64,000 bases of DNA from the NCBI RefSeq assembly GCF_014892575.1, contig NZ_JADBGI010000003.1:149915-213914 (forward strand). The letters are read 5' to 3'. Of this stretch, positions 16,981-25,202 are shown in pieces. A program made the position numbers and the translations under genes. The notes under the pieces were generated by a model that had not been told where the DNA came from, ran no database searches, and saw only the letters and a list, made by a program, of their open reading frames with translations. The first letter of the stretch is position 1. Every line of letters starts with the position of its first letter. The DNA comes from Nocardiopsis coralli (GTDB taxonomy: Bacteria > Actinomycetota > Actinomycetes > Streptosporangiales > Streptosporangiaceae).

Positions 16981-18414
16981 ATGAACCGAACCACGTCCGA
17001 CCGGAAGAACCGGAACCCCCGCTCGTCGACCGGACGACGCAACCGCGGACACAACGAGCGGCGCCCGCGCCCTGCGGCGCAGAGCTCGGAGTTCGCCCTC
17101 CCCGAAACCATCACCCCGCCTCTGCCGGCCGTCGACACCTTCGCCGACATGGACCTCGCAGGCGGGCTGAACGGCAAACTCGCCGAACTCGGGATGGAGT
17201 CCCCCTTCCCGATCCAGGCGGCGACGCTCCCCAACTCCCTCGCCGGACGCGACGTGCTGGGGCGCGGGCGTACCGGATCGGGCAAGACGCTGGCCTTCGG
17301 GCTGGCCGTGCTCTCCCGCCTGTCCGGCAGGACCGCCGCACCGCACCGGCCCCTGGCCGTGGTGCTGGTCCCCACCCGTGAACTCGCGCAGCAGGTCACC
17401 GGGGCGCTCACCCCCTACGCCCGCGCGGCGCGCCTGCGGATCTCCACGGTGGTCGGCGGGATGCCCATCGGCCGCCAGGCCGGGGCCCTTCGACGCGGCA
17501 CCGAGGTCGTCGTCGCCACACCCGGCCGCCTCACCGACCTGCTCGAACGCGGCGACTGCCACCTGGACCAGGTCGAGATCTCCGTCCTCGACGAGGCCGA
17601 CCAGATGACCGACATGGGGTTCATGCCGCAGGTGACCCACCTGCTCGACCGGACCCTCCCGCACGGACAGCGGATGCTGTTCTCCGCGACGCTGGACCGC
17701 AACGTCGACCGCCTGGTGCGGCGTTACCTCCATGACCCCGTGGTGCACTCGGTCGACCCCTCCGCCGGGGCCGTGACGACGATGGAACACCACGTCCTCC
17801 ACATCGGTGAGGACGACAAGCGCGCGACCGCGACCAGGATCGCCGCCCGTGAGGACCGGGTCATCATGTTCCTCGACACCAAACGTGCGGTCGACAAGCT
17901 GGTCTCGCACCTGCTCGCCAACGGGGTTCCGGCCGGCGGACTGCACGGCGGGAAGTCCCAGGGGCAGCGCAACCGGACCCTGGAGCAGTTCAAGGACGGC
18001 CGGGTCACCACGCTGGTCGCCACCAACGTTGCCGCCCGGGGCATCGACATCGCCGACCTCGACCTCGTGGTCAACGTCGACCCGCCCCAGGACCACAAGG
18101 ACTACCTGCACCGCGGCGGGCGCACCGCCCGCGCGGGGGCGACGGGCAGCGTGGTGAGCCTGATCCTGCCGCGCCAACGGCGTTCGATGTCACGCCTGCT
18201 GAGCACGGCGGGGATCGACGCGAACACCCAGAGCGTGCACTCCGAGGGGGCGGAGCTCGTCCAGGTGACCGGCGCGAGGACACCGTCCGGGGTCCCCGTC
18301 ACGATCCCGGAACCCGTGGGTCGCCGGACCGGGGGTGCACGGAACGGCGGTGCCCGGAACGGACGGCGCCGACGCCCGGGCAACCGGGGGAACGCTCAGC
18401 GCAGGGCGGCCTGA
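16981..18414 (+). CDS. DEAD-box ATP-dependent RNA helicase
   Basis: The 477-residue protein unwinds RNA duplexes with ATP. In order it shows a basic disordered N-terminus (about 1-45), the Q motif (FPIQAATLPN), Walker A GRTGSGKT, PTRELAQQ, TPGRL, the DEAD box in VLDEADQM, SAT in FSATLD, and the C-terminal helicase domain with ARGIDIADL and HRGGRTARAG. The tail after about 435 is rich in Arg and Gly, suited to RNA binding. The ATG at 16981 follows GAGAAAGG. Its position next to the cold-shock gene suggests a role in resolving RNA structure at low temperature, as for DeaD/RhlE proteins. Confidence 0.94.
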   Translation: MNRTTSDRKNRNPRSSTGRRNRGHNERRPRPAAQSSEFALPETITPPLPAVDTFADMDLAGGLNGKLAELGMESPFPIQAATLPNSLAGRDVLGRGRTGSGKTLAFGLAVLSRLSGRTAAPHRPLAVVLVPTRELAQQVTGALTPYARAARLRISTVVGGMPIGRQAGALRRGTEVVVATPGRLTDLLERGDCHLDQVEISVLDEADQMTDMGFMPQVTHLLDRTLPHGQRMLFSATLDRNVDRLVRRYLHDPVVHSVDPSAGAVTTMEHHVLHIGEDDKRATATRIAAREDRVIMFLDTKRAVDKLVSHLLANGVPAGGLHGGKSQGQRNRTLEQFKDGRVTTLVATNVAARGIDIADLDLVVNVDPPQDHKDYLHRGGRTARAGATGSVVSLILPRQRRSMSRLLSTAGIDANTQSVHSEGAELVQVTGARTPSGVPVTIPEPVGRRTGGARNGGARNGRRRRPGNRGNAQRRAA

Positions 18415-18424
18415 ACGCCGCCCG

Positions 18425-18757
18425 TTACGCGTCGTTCTCGGCCCGGATCTCGGCGTTGATGCGCTGGGCCTCCTCGAGCTGGTCCTCGAGGATGATGATC
18501 CGGCAGGCTGCGTCCAGGGACGTGCCGTCGTCGACCAGCTCTCGGACGCGGGCCGCGATGCGCAGCTGGTATCGGGAGTAACGGCGGTGCCCTCCCGATG
18601 ACCGCAGGGGCGTGATGACCTCCGTGCGGTCCAGGCTCCTCAGGAACCCGGGCGTCGTGCCCAGCATCTCGGCAGCCCGTCCCATGCTGTAGGCCGGGTA
18701 GTCCTCGTCATCGAACTTGCTGTCGAGGTCTTGCGCTTCGGGGCTCTCTGGACTCAC
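18425..18757 (-). CDS. MerR-like helix-turn-helix regulator
   Basis: A 110-residue protein with a MerR-type DNA-binding domain: YSMGRAAEMLGTTPGFLRSLDRTEVITPLRSSGGHRRYSRYQL at about residues 26-70, followed by a helix (IIILEDQLEEAQRINAEIRAEN) that probably dimerises. It has no effector domain. Very similar small regulators sit beside cold-shock genes in many actinomycetes, so it may control the helicase or cold-shock gene. The start is a GTG at 18757 behind GAGGATGCA. It is convergent with the helicase gene, with 10 bp between stop codons. Confidence 0.82.
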   Translation of the reverse strand: MSPESPEAQDLDSKFDDEDYPAYSMGRAAEMLGTTPGFLRSLDRTEVITPLRSSGGHRRYSRYQLRIAARVRELVDDGTSLDAACRIIILEDQLEEAQRINAEIRAENDA

Positions 18758-19366
18758 TGCATCCTCTACGGTTCGAGGCTCTCGACACGGAGATCCGGGG
18801 GACCCGCGGGGCGGACCGCCTCCCGTGTCACCCCGGCACCTCACATCTGCCGTGTCCCCAGAATACTCAACGGCCCTGGCGGACGCCGTCCCCTCCTGCT
18901 CGTGCGGGACAGGGGGCCGGACGGCCCGTGCGCTGTGCCGCGCCGTCCCGTCGTGGTGCTTCGGTGCGCGGCGCCCCCGGTGTGGACTTGGGGCGTCAGG
19001 CACGAGGGGTTCGGGAGGTCCCATGATCCGTGGGGCGAGGATGGCCGGCCGTTTCGCGGGCGAGGAGGCCCGGGACGACTGCGACTGACCGCCGCACGCC
19101 CGCAGGACACGCGCAGCGCGTGTGGGGCGGGTTCCGGGCCAGGCGTGACGAGGCGCAGAGCGCCACGCCTGCTCCGCACGCATGCGGGGCCAGTGAACAA
19201 CTGACGCCCGGGGCCGAGGCCGGGTGTGCTCCGCACGCACATGGGCCCACGCCCCAGGCACGCGCGGGGCGCGGGACGGCTGCCGGCCACGCCGATCGGG
19301 GTACCGACGTGCTCCGCACGGCTGTGCTCAATGCACATCGCACGTGATGGTCCGGGTGCCTGGGGA
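18758..19366. other. Non-coding gap with degenerate repeats
   Basis: No gene is supported between the MerR-like start (18757) and the end of the LysR gene (19367). The right half (about 19110-19345) contains TGCTCCGCACG at 19170-19180, 19227-19237 and 19310-19320, each followed by GCATGCGGGG, CACATGGGCC or similar. The left half should hold the MerR-like promoter. Confidence 0.5.
19170..19345. repeat. Three degenerate copies around TGCTCCGCACG
   Basis: The 11-mer TGCTCCGCACG occurs three times on the + strand, 57 and 83 bp apart, with similar GC-rich flanks. The style (units of about 60 bp, non-coding, between genes) resembles the arrays at 0.85 and 36.9 kb, although the sequence differs. 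Confidence 0.5.
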
Positions 19367-20254
19367 TCAGACCTGGTGCGGGTTCCAGGCGCGGCGGATC
19401 TCGGCGAGCACCGCCTCCACCTCGGGGCCCCGGTGGCGCCGCGGGTGGCTCAGGATCCGCACGTCGCAGGCGGGCAGATCCGGGCCGTCCAGGACCGCCA
19501 GGTCACCGGCGTCCCCCTCGCCCCCGACCGTGAGCGCGGGCAGCACCGTCCATCCCAGGCCGACCGCGACACAGCGCTTGATCGCCTCGACACTGCCGAA
19601 CCGGGAACGCCGTCCGGCGGTCTCGTCCGTCGCGGCCAGGCGCAATACGACGTCGTCGCTGTAGCTGCACCCCTCCTCCACGAGCAGGGCGTCGCGCCGG
19701 GCCAGGTCCGCCCAGGTCGCGGCAGGTCCGGGGGATTCGGCGTTGTCGAGCACGACCAGGGGTTCGCGCCCGAGGTGTTCCTGGGCCAGGTCGGTCACGG
19801 GTTCCCGAGACTCCATGACCAGAGCGAGGTCGGCGGTCCCGCGCCGCACGGCCTCGAGCCCCGTGCGGACCCCGCCGGGGGTGATCCACACGCGCACCCC
19901 CGGCTCGGCCGCCTGCACCGCACGCACGATCCCCGGCAGGCGGTAGGTGCACAGCGACTCCGGCGCCGTCACCCGGACGGTCCCCGAGGGGCGGGACGCA
20001 CCGCCGCGCAGGGAGCCGTGGAGGCGGTCCTCGGCGGCCAGCACCTGCTCGGCGTGCGGCACGAGGCGGGAACCGGCCTCGGTGGCCACCACACCGCTCG
20101 GCAACCGGTCGAGCAGACGGGTTCCGAGCTGCCGCTCGAGTTTCTGCACGTGGCCGGTGACCGTCGACTGCGTGAACCCGAGTTCGTCGGCGGCGCCGGT
20201 GAAGCTCTGCCGCTGCGCCACCGTGAGGAAGCTGCGCAGGAGTCCGGTGTCCAT
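19367..20254 (-). CDS. LysR-family transcriptional regulator
   Basis: The 295-residue protein has the LysR winged helix at residues 1-60 (MDTGLLRSFLTVAQRQSFTGAADELGFTQSTVTGHVQKLERQLG) and a periplasmic-binding-protein-like effector domain from about 90. LysR regulators usually control a divergent gene, here the MFS permease starting at 20373. The 118-bp intergenic region contains the dyad listed at 20276. Confidence 0.93.
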   Translation of the reverse strand: MDTGLLRSFLTVAQRQSFTGAADELGFTQSTVTGHVQKLERQLGTRLLDRLPSGVVATEAGSRLVPHAEQVLAAEDRLHGSLRGGASRPSGTVRVTAPESLCTYRLPGIVRAVQAAEPGVRVWITPGGVRTGLEAVRRGTADLALVMESREPVTDLAQEHLGREPLVVLDNAESPGPAATWADLARRDALLVEEGCSYSDDVVLRLAATDETAGRRSRFGSVEAIKRCVAVGLGWTVLPALTVGGEGDAGDLAVLDGPDLPACDVRILSHPRRHRGPEVEAVLAEIRRAWNPHQV

Positions 20255-20275
20255 GGCGTTCCTATCGAGGTTCGT

Positions 20276-20298
20276 GATGACTTGTATCAGAGATCATC
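20276..20298. promoter_or_regulatory. Dyad between LysR and MFS genes
   Basis: GATGA-N13-TCATC, centred about 33 bp upstream of the LysR start. The size and spacing suit a LysR recognition site, but the arms are only 5 bp. Confidence 0.3.
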
Positions 20299-20372
20299 GT
20301 TGGACAGAATACCCCGCCCCGCGTGAGCCTGAAAGAGGCCGGAACACACAGTCGGGAACGGGGGTGCCGGAC

Positions 20373-21557
20373 ATGGCGCCGTGCAGGGAGGGCGTCCAGG
20401 GAACGGGGACGCCGGTGCAGGCCGCGCGCGGGATGCCGGTGCTGCTGACCGTCACGTTCCTGGCGTTCGCGAACTACGCCGCGCTGCTCTCCGTCGTGCC
20501 CCTGTGGGCTGCCGCGGGCGGGGCCGGCGGGATCGGCGTGGGCGCCACGACCGGGACCATGATGGCCGCCACCGTCGCGGCCGAGCTCGCGATGCCGTGG
20601 CTGTTCCGGGTCATGGACCTGCGCACCATGATGGCGCTGGGCGCACTGCTGCTCGGCGCCCCGACCCCGCTGTACGTGCTGTCCTCCGACCTCACCGCGG
20701 TCCTGCTGGTCACGGTGGTGCGCGGCACCGGTTTTGCGCTCCTGGTCACCTCGGGGGCCACGCTCGTCGCCGACCTGGCCCGCTCGGGGCGCCTGGCGCG
20801 GTCGGCGTCGCTGTACGGGGCGGCCGCGGCGCTGCCCAACCTCGGCGCGTTGGCCGGGGGTGTGTGGGCCGCGCAGGTGTGGGGGTTCGACGCGGTGTTC
20901 TGGATCGGAGGTGCGGCCTCGGTGGCGGCTGCCCTGCTGGCCCTGGCACTGCCTCGCGGCCACCGGGGCACGTTCTCGCTGGGCCGCCCCGGCGACCTGC
21001 GGGCGATCGCCGGCCCGGTCTCGCTGTTCCTGCTGACCGCGGGGGCCTTCGGCGCTCTGACCTCGTTCCTTCCGGTGGCCGGGCCCTCCGCCGGTGAGGC
21101 CGCCCTGGCCCTGTTCGCGGCGTCCGTCGCACTGGTGGCGGCCCGCCTGGGCGCGGGTTCGTTCGCCGACCGGCACGGTTTCGGACGGCTGCTGTTCTGG
21201 GCGGTGCTCGCGTGCGCGTCCGGGTTCGGGCTCCTCGCGCTCGCCCTGACCGGGCCGCCGTGGCTGCTCGTCGCCGGTGCGGCGCTGCTCGGCGGCGGGT
21301 TCGGCGCGGCGCAGAACGACTCCTTCGTCATGACCGTGCAGCGTCTGGGCACCGAGCGCGCCGGGACCGCCGGGACCCTGTGGAACATCGTCTACGACGG
21401 CGGCCTGGGCGTCGGCGCGGTCGCGTTGGGGCTGGTCGTGGGGCCCGCCGGGTACGCGGGTGCGTTCCTCGCCGCAGGCGCCGCCGTCGCCGCCGCCGGT
21501 ACCGCGCTCGCCCTGGTGTCCCGCCCCGGGGCCGACCGTGCCGGGCTCGCGCACTGA
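20373..21557 (+). CDS. MFS transporter
   Basis: A 394-residue membrane protein with about 12 hydrophobic segments arranged as two halves, including LTVTFLAFANYAALLSVVPLWA in helix 1 and GAGSFADRHGFGRLLFW, the GXXXDRXGR-like loop between helices. It is of the drug/metabolite exporter type. The start is uncertain: ATG at 20373, GTG at 20364 and ATG at 20431 are all in frame and none has a strong ribosome binding site. It is divergent from the LysR gene, which probably controls it. Substrate unknown. Confidence 0.85.
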   Translation: MAPCREGVQGTGTPVQAARGMPVLLTVTFLAFANYAALLSVVPLWAAAGGAGGIGVGATTGTMMAATVAAELAMPWLFRVMDLRTMMALGALLLGAPTPLYVLSSDLTAVLLVTVVRGTGFALLVTSGATLVADLARSGRLARSASLYGAAAALPNLGALAGGVWAAQVWGFDAVFWIGGAASVAAALLALALPRGHRGTFSLGRPGDLRAIAGPVSLFLLTAGAFGALTSFLPVAGPSAGEAALALFAASVALVAARLGAGSFADRHGFGRLLFWAVLACASGFGLLALALTGPPWLLVAGAALLGGGFGAAQNDSFVMTVQRLGTERAGTAGTLWNIVYDGGLGVGAVALGLVVGPAGYAGAFLAAGAAVAAAGTALALVSRPGADRAGLAH

Positions 21558-21656
21558 GCCGGCGCCGCCGGTCCGCACCCGTTCCCCCGGGGGACACGAA
21601 CGGTGAGCGGGGCCGCGCGACTCCCCTTGGCCGGGGTGTGACGGCCGTGTTCCTAT

Positions 21657-21672
21657 GGTGACCGGGGTCACC
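21657..21672. promoter_or_regulatory. Perfect palindrome upstream of alcohol dehydrogenase gene
   Basis: GGTGACC-GG-GGTCACC lies about 20-35 bp before the start and overlaps TATGGT (21654-21659), a possible -10 hexamer. It looks like a repressor site; no adjacent regulator is an obvious owner. Confidence 0.45.
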
Positions 21673-21692
21673 CACGAACCCAGGGAGGCATG

Positions 21693-22730
21693 ATGCGTGC
21701 CGTACGCGTGCACCAGTACGACAGCCCGCCCACGATCGACGAGGTCCCGGACCCGCGGGTCGAGGGGCCGCTGGACGTCCTGGTGGAGGTCAACGCGGCC
21801 GGGGTGTGCCGCACCGACCTGCACATCGTCGAGGGCCAGTGGGCCGACAAGAGCGGGGTCCGGCTCCCGTACACCATCGGGCACGAGAACGCCGGAACGG
21901 TCGTGGAGACCGGATCGGCGGTGACCAACGTGCGCGCCGGCGACCGGGTGATCCTGCACCCGCTGGTCACGTGCGGGCTCTGCCGGGCCTGCCGCGCCGG
22001 CGACGACGTGCACTGCGAGAACTCGGCCTTCCCCGGGATCGACACCGACGGCGGCATGGCCTCGTTCCTGCGCACCAACGCCCGTGCCTGCGTGGTGCTC
22101 GACGAGGGCCTCGTGCCGTCCGAGGTCGCGGCGATGGCGGACGCGGGCCTGACCGCCTACCACGCCGTGCGCAAGGCGGTCCCGCTCCTGCACCCGGGCG
22201 CGCACGTCGTGATCATCGGCGCCGGCGGGCTCGGCCACATCGGGATCCAGTGCATGCTCGCGATGAGCCCGGCCGACCTCACCGTGGTCGACCGGTCAGA
22301 GGAAGCGCTCGCGGTCGCCGCGGGGCTCGGTGCGCGCGACACGGTCCTGGCCGACGGCGACCATGTGGAACGGGTCCTCGACCTCACCGGCGGGCAGGGC
22401 GCCCACGTGGTACTCGACTTCGTCGGCGAGGGCGGCACCGAGCAGGAGGGCATCGCGATGACCCGCGACGCCGGGAGCTACTTCGTCATCGGCTACGGCG
22501 GAGCCCTCGGCGTGGCCACCATCGACGTGATCTCGCGGGAGATCAACGTGGTCGGCAACCTGGTCGGCACCTACAACGACCTGCAGGACCTCATGGCGCT
22601 GGCCGCACGCGGCAGGGTGCGCCAACGCACGCGCACGTACCCGTTCGACCGGGCGCTGGAGGCCCTGGAGGACCTGGAGCACGGGCGCCTGCCGGGCATG
22701 CGCGCGGTGCTCGAACCCGTCCCGCTCTGA
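21693..22730 (+). CDS. Zinc-dependent alcohol dehydrogenase (MDR superfamily)
   Basis: The 345-residue protein oxidises an alcohol with NAD(P)+ . It shows the catalytic zinc ligands in GVCRTDLH (Cys) and GHENAG (His), the structural zinc lobe CGLCRACRAGDDVHCEN with four Cys, and the Rossmann motif GAGGLGHIG at about residue 175. The ATG at 21693 is 4 nt after GGGAGG; the ATG one codon earlier is too close. It stands alone between the MFS gene and the convergent WYL regulator. Confidence 0.93.
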   Translation: MRAVRVHQYDSPPTIDEVPDPRVEGPLDVLVEVNAAGVCRTDLHIVEGQWADKSGVRLPYTIGHENAGTVVETGSAVTNVRAGDRVILHPLVTCGLCRACRAGDDVHCENSAFPGIDTDGGMASFLRTNARACVVLDEGLVPSEVAAMADAGLTAYHAVRKAVPLLHPGAHVVIIGAGGLGHIGIQCMLAMSPADLTVVDRSEEALAVAAGLGARDTVLADGDHVERVLDLTGGQGAHVVLDFVGEGGTEQEGIAMTRDAGSYFVIGYGGALGVATIDVISREINVVGNLVGTYNDLQDLMALAARGRVRQRTRTYPFDRALEALEDLEHGRLPGMRAVLEPVPL

Positions 22731-22753
22731 CCCCGGGCCGCGCCCGGTACGCC

Positions 22754-22813
22754 GCCGCGTTCACCCGGGTTCCGGTGCTGGCCCTGCTACGCGGCCGCGT
22801 TCACCCCGGTTCC
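22754..22813. repeat. 20-bp direct repeat at the 3' end of the WYL gene
   Basis: GCCGCGTTCACCCGGGTTCC at 22754-22773 recurs with one mismatch at 22794-22813, exactly 40 bp away. The second copy contains the last codons and stop of the WYL regulator gene, so the first may be a small duplication of that end. Confidence 0.6.
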
Positions 22814-23784
22814 CGCACCGAGCGCAGCAGCCGTTCGCCGAAGGCCCGCACCCGGTCGCGCAGTTCGGGGGGTTCGACGACCTCGAAGTCGAACCCCTCC
22901 GGGATCCAGCTCAGCCCGTAGAACAGCTGCTGCACGTGGTCGGCGCTGACCGGCCACAGCGTCGTGGTCGCCGACTCCTCCCAGGCCTCGTGCGCCCACG
23001 GACCGGCGGCCTCCCGCAGCTCGGCCAGCGGCGCGTGCACCCGCAGCAGGCCGACGTGGCTGCGGCCGAACGTCGTCGCCTCGGCGTAGGCGATCTCCTC
23101 GGCGCGTTCGGCCTCGGCCTCCTCCGGGGTGAAGCGGGACCCGGTCGCGGTGAAGGAGTCCATCCGGGCGACCCGGAACGCCGTCCACCCGTTGGGCCCT
23201 CCGGGTGCGTGCGCGACCAGGTACCACCCCTCGTCGGCGGAGACCAGACGGTGCGGCTCGACCAGGTAGCGGTTCCAGGTTCCGTCCGCGCCCGTGTAAC
23301 CGAACCGCACCCGCTCGCCGTCGCTGCAGGCCAGGGCCAGGCGTGCCACGAGACCGGTGACGGGGGCGGAGGCTTCGCCCGGCCCGTGGGGCACGGTGTG
23401 GGACTGCAGGGCCAGGACCCGCCTGCGCAGGTGCGAGGGGATGACACGCTCCAGCTTGGCCAGCGCCGACACCGCGGTCTCACCGGTGTCCTCGACGCCG
23501 CCGACCGTGACCGCGCGAAGGCCGACGGCGAGCACCACCAGTTCGTCGTCGTCGAGCACCAGGGGCGGCAGGGTACTTCCGGGCTCGAGCGTGTACCCGC
23601 CCTCGGGCCCGCGTTCGGCGCTGACCCCGTAACCCAGCTCGCGGAGGCGGTCGACGTCGCGTCGCAGGGTCCGGGCGCTCACCCCGAGGCGGTCGGCGAG
23701 CTCACCGCCCGACCAGAACCGGCGCGCCTGCAACAGCGCCAGCAGCCGCAGCACCCGGGTGACCGTGTCCGTACCCGTGCTCAT
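22801..23784 (-). CDS. WYL-domain transcriptional regulator (YafY type)
   Basis: The 327-residue protein has an N-terminal HTH_11/DeoR-like winged helix (TVTRVLRLLALLQARRFWSGGELADRLGVSARTLRRDVDRL, about residues 6-46) and a WYL domain in the middle (RFGYTGADGTWNRYLVEPHRLVSADEGWYLVAH). WYL regulators sense a nucleic acid or nucleotide-like ligand and act as repressors or activators. The ATG at 23784 has GGGGAGGGG about 7 nt upstream. The first 31 codons and this leader are duplicated at 26051-26170, beside the ABC exporter genes, which suggests the regulator was once divergent from them. Confidence 0.92.
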   Translation of the reverse strand: MSTGTDTVTRVLRLLALLQARRFWSGGELADRLGVSARTLRRDVDRLRELGYGVSAERGPEGGYTLEPGSTLPPLVLDDDELVVLAVGLRAVTVGGVEDTGETAVSALAKLERVIPSHLRRRVLALQSHTVPHGPGEASAPVTGLVARLALACSDGERVRFGYTGADGTWNRYLVEPHRLVSADEGWYLVAHAPGGPNGWTAFRVARMDSFTATGSRFTPEEAEAERAEEIAYAEATTFGRSHVGLLRVHAPLAELREAAGPWAHEAWEESATTTLWPVSADHVQQLFYGLSWIPEGFDFEVVEPPELRDRVRAFGERLLRSVREPG

Positions 23785-23809
23785 CGTGTGCCCCTCCCCG
23801 TCGCCGACA
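23691..23809. repeat. Direct repeat copy 1 (5' end of WYL gene)
   Basis: About 118 bp covering codons 1-31 and the ribosome binding site of the WYL gene match 26051-26170 with about four substitutions and a one-base indel. The two copies flank the monooxygenase/TetR pair in the same orientation. Confidence 0.9.
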
Positions 23810-23868
23810 GGCATGCGTGCAGTCAAGGACGAACCGCCCCAGAGGAAAATTGTGACTCAAGCCATGCA

Positions 23869-23893
23869 CTGACCAAATGATTATTTTGTTCAG
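23869..23893. promoter_or_regulatory. Probable TetR operator before the monooxygenase gene
   Basis: CTGACCAAA at 23869 faces TTTGTTCAG at 23885-23893 (8 of 9 positions paired), in a locally AT-rich stretch 50-75 bp before the start. The shape and position suit autogenous control of the monooxygenase-tetR pair. Confidence 0.5.
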
Positions 23894-23941
23894 TTTGTTC
23901 TACGGTGGGGGCACGACTTCCACACCGAAGGGACTCACGTG

Positions 23942-25171
23942 ATGACGAACACGACACACACCCCGCGTGCTCTGGTGGTGGGGCTGGGGATCGCCGGTGC
24001 CGCTACCGCACTGCGGCTGCGCCAGGTGGGTTGGGAACCGGTTGTCGTCGAACGCGCCCCGGGACGCCGGCTGGGCGGCTATTTCGTCGGGGTCTTCGGA
24101 ACCGGCCAAGCTTCTGCCAGTCGACTCGGGGTCATGGAGGACATCCCGGACCGGAGCCCGGCAGGTGCTTCGGCCTTCGAGGTCACCCGTGGAGGCAAGC
24201 GTTGGAAGGGCATGGGCTACAACGAACTTCCCGGCCACCCGCTCTCGGCCCTGCGGGGCGACATCGAGGCCGCTCTGTTCGACAACCTGCCCGAAGGTCT
24301 GGAGATCCGCTACAGCACGGTACCGACCTCCATCGACCAGAGCCACGGGCACCCGCGTGTGACGCTGCGCAATACTACGACCAACACCGAGACAGTGGAG
24401 GGGTTCGACCTGGTGGTGGGCGCCGACGGGCTGCGTTCGACGGTGCGGCGCCTCGTGTTCGGCCCCGATGCCAACCACATGCACTCGCTGGACTACATGA
24501 TCGCGGTGTGCCTCATGGACGAGCCGGTACAGGGATTCGACCCCTCCCAGACGGTCATCCTTGCCGAGCCGGGCCGCTCGGCATGGGCGTTCTCCTTCAA
24601 GGACCGCAATCCCTCGGTGATGTTCTCCTGGGCCAGCAGCGACATCGATGCCGAGTTCACCCGAACCCCGATCGAGTCGGTGCGCCGCGCCTTCGGCCCG
24701 GAATCACCTGGACCGGTGTTGAGGCAACTGCAGGACCAGTTCGAACGGGCCGGGGACTTCCTGTTCGACTCGGTGCACCAGGTACGAATGAAGCAGTGGC
24801 ACCACAACCGGGTCGCCCTCGTGGGGGACGCAGCCTGGTGCATGTCGCTTTACTCGGGCATGGGCGCCTCGATGGGCATGGCTGGGGCCGAGCTTCTGGG
24901 TACGATGCTCCAGCGCCATGGCAACGATGTGGACCACGCGCTTCATGCCTGGCAGAAGCAGTTGGGACCTTTCATCGAGAAGCAGCAGGAGGCTGCGGTG
25001 GAGGCGCGAACGTTCTTCACCCCTCAGACCCGTGCTCAGCAGATGCAGCGCGTGGCGATGCTGCGGCTGCAGAAGGCACCCGTGGTGGGGCCATTTTTGC
25101 AAAAACAAATGCAGAAAAACCCGGTTTTCGCGATGAAATCGTTCGATATTGCTGTCCCGCCAGCGGCCTGA
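23942..25171 (+). CDS. Class A FAD-dependent monooxygenase
   Basis: The 409-residue protein hydroxylates an aromatic or polyketide-like substrate with FAD, NAD(P)H and O2. It shows the FAD motif GLGIAGAATALRL (about 14-26), the second FAD motif GADGLRS and the third motif GDAAWCMSLYSGMGAS near 290, all of the PHBH/TetX-like fold. The ATG at 23942 follows GAAGGGA by 8 nt; a GTG just upstream is an alternative. The 3' end is AT-richer and uses codons such as AAA and TTT that are rare in neighbours, a sign of recent acquisition. Pairing with a TetR regulator suggests a detoxification or antibiotic-inactivating role, which is inference. Confidence 0.9.
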   Translation: MTNTTHTPRALVVGLGIAGAATALRLRQVGWEPVVVERAPGRRLGGYFVGVFGTGQASASRLGVMEDIPDRSPAGASAFEVTRGGKRWKGMGYNELPGHPLSALRGDIEAALFDNLPEGLEIRYSTVPTSIDQSHGHPRVTLRNTTTNTETVEGFDLVVGADGLRSTVRRLVFGPDANHMHSLDYMIAVCLMDEPVQGFDPSQTVILAEPGRSAWAFSFKDRNPSVMFSWASSDIDAEFTRTPIESVRRAFGPESPGPVLRQLQDQFERAGDFLFDSVHQVRMKQWHHNRVALVGDAAWCMSLYSGMGASMGMAGAELLGTMLQRHGNDVDHALHAWQKQLGPFIEKQQEAAVEARTFFTPQTRAQQMQRVAMLRLQKAPVVGPFLQKQMQKNPVFAMKSFDIAVPPAA

Positions 25172-25202
25172 GGGGCTGAGGCGCGTGGAGAGGAAACAGG
25201 CT

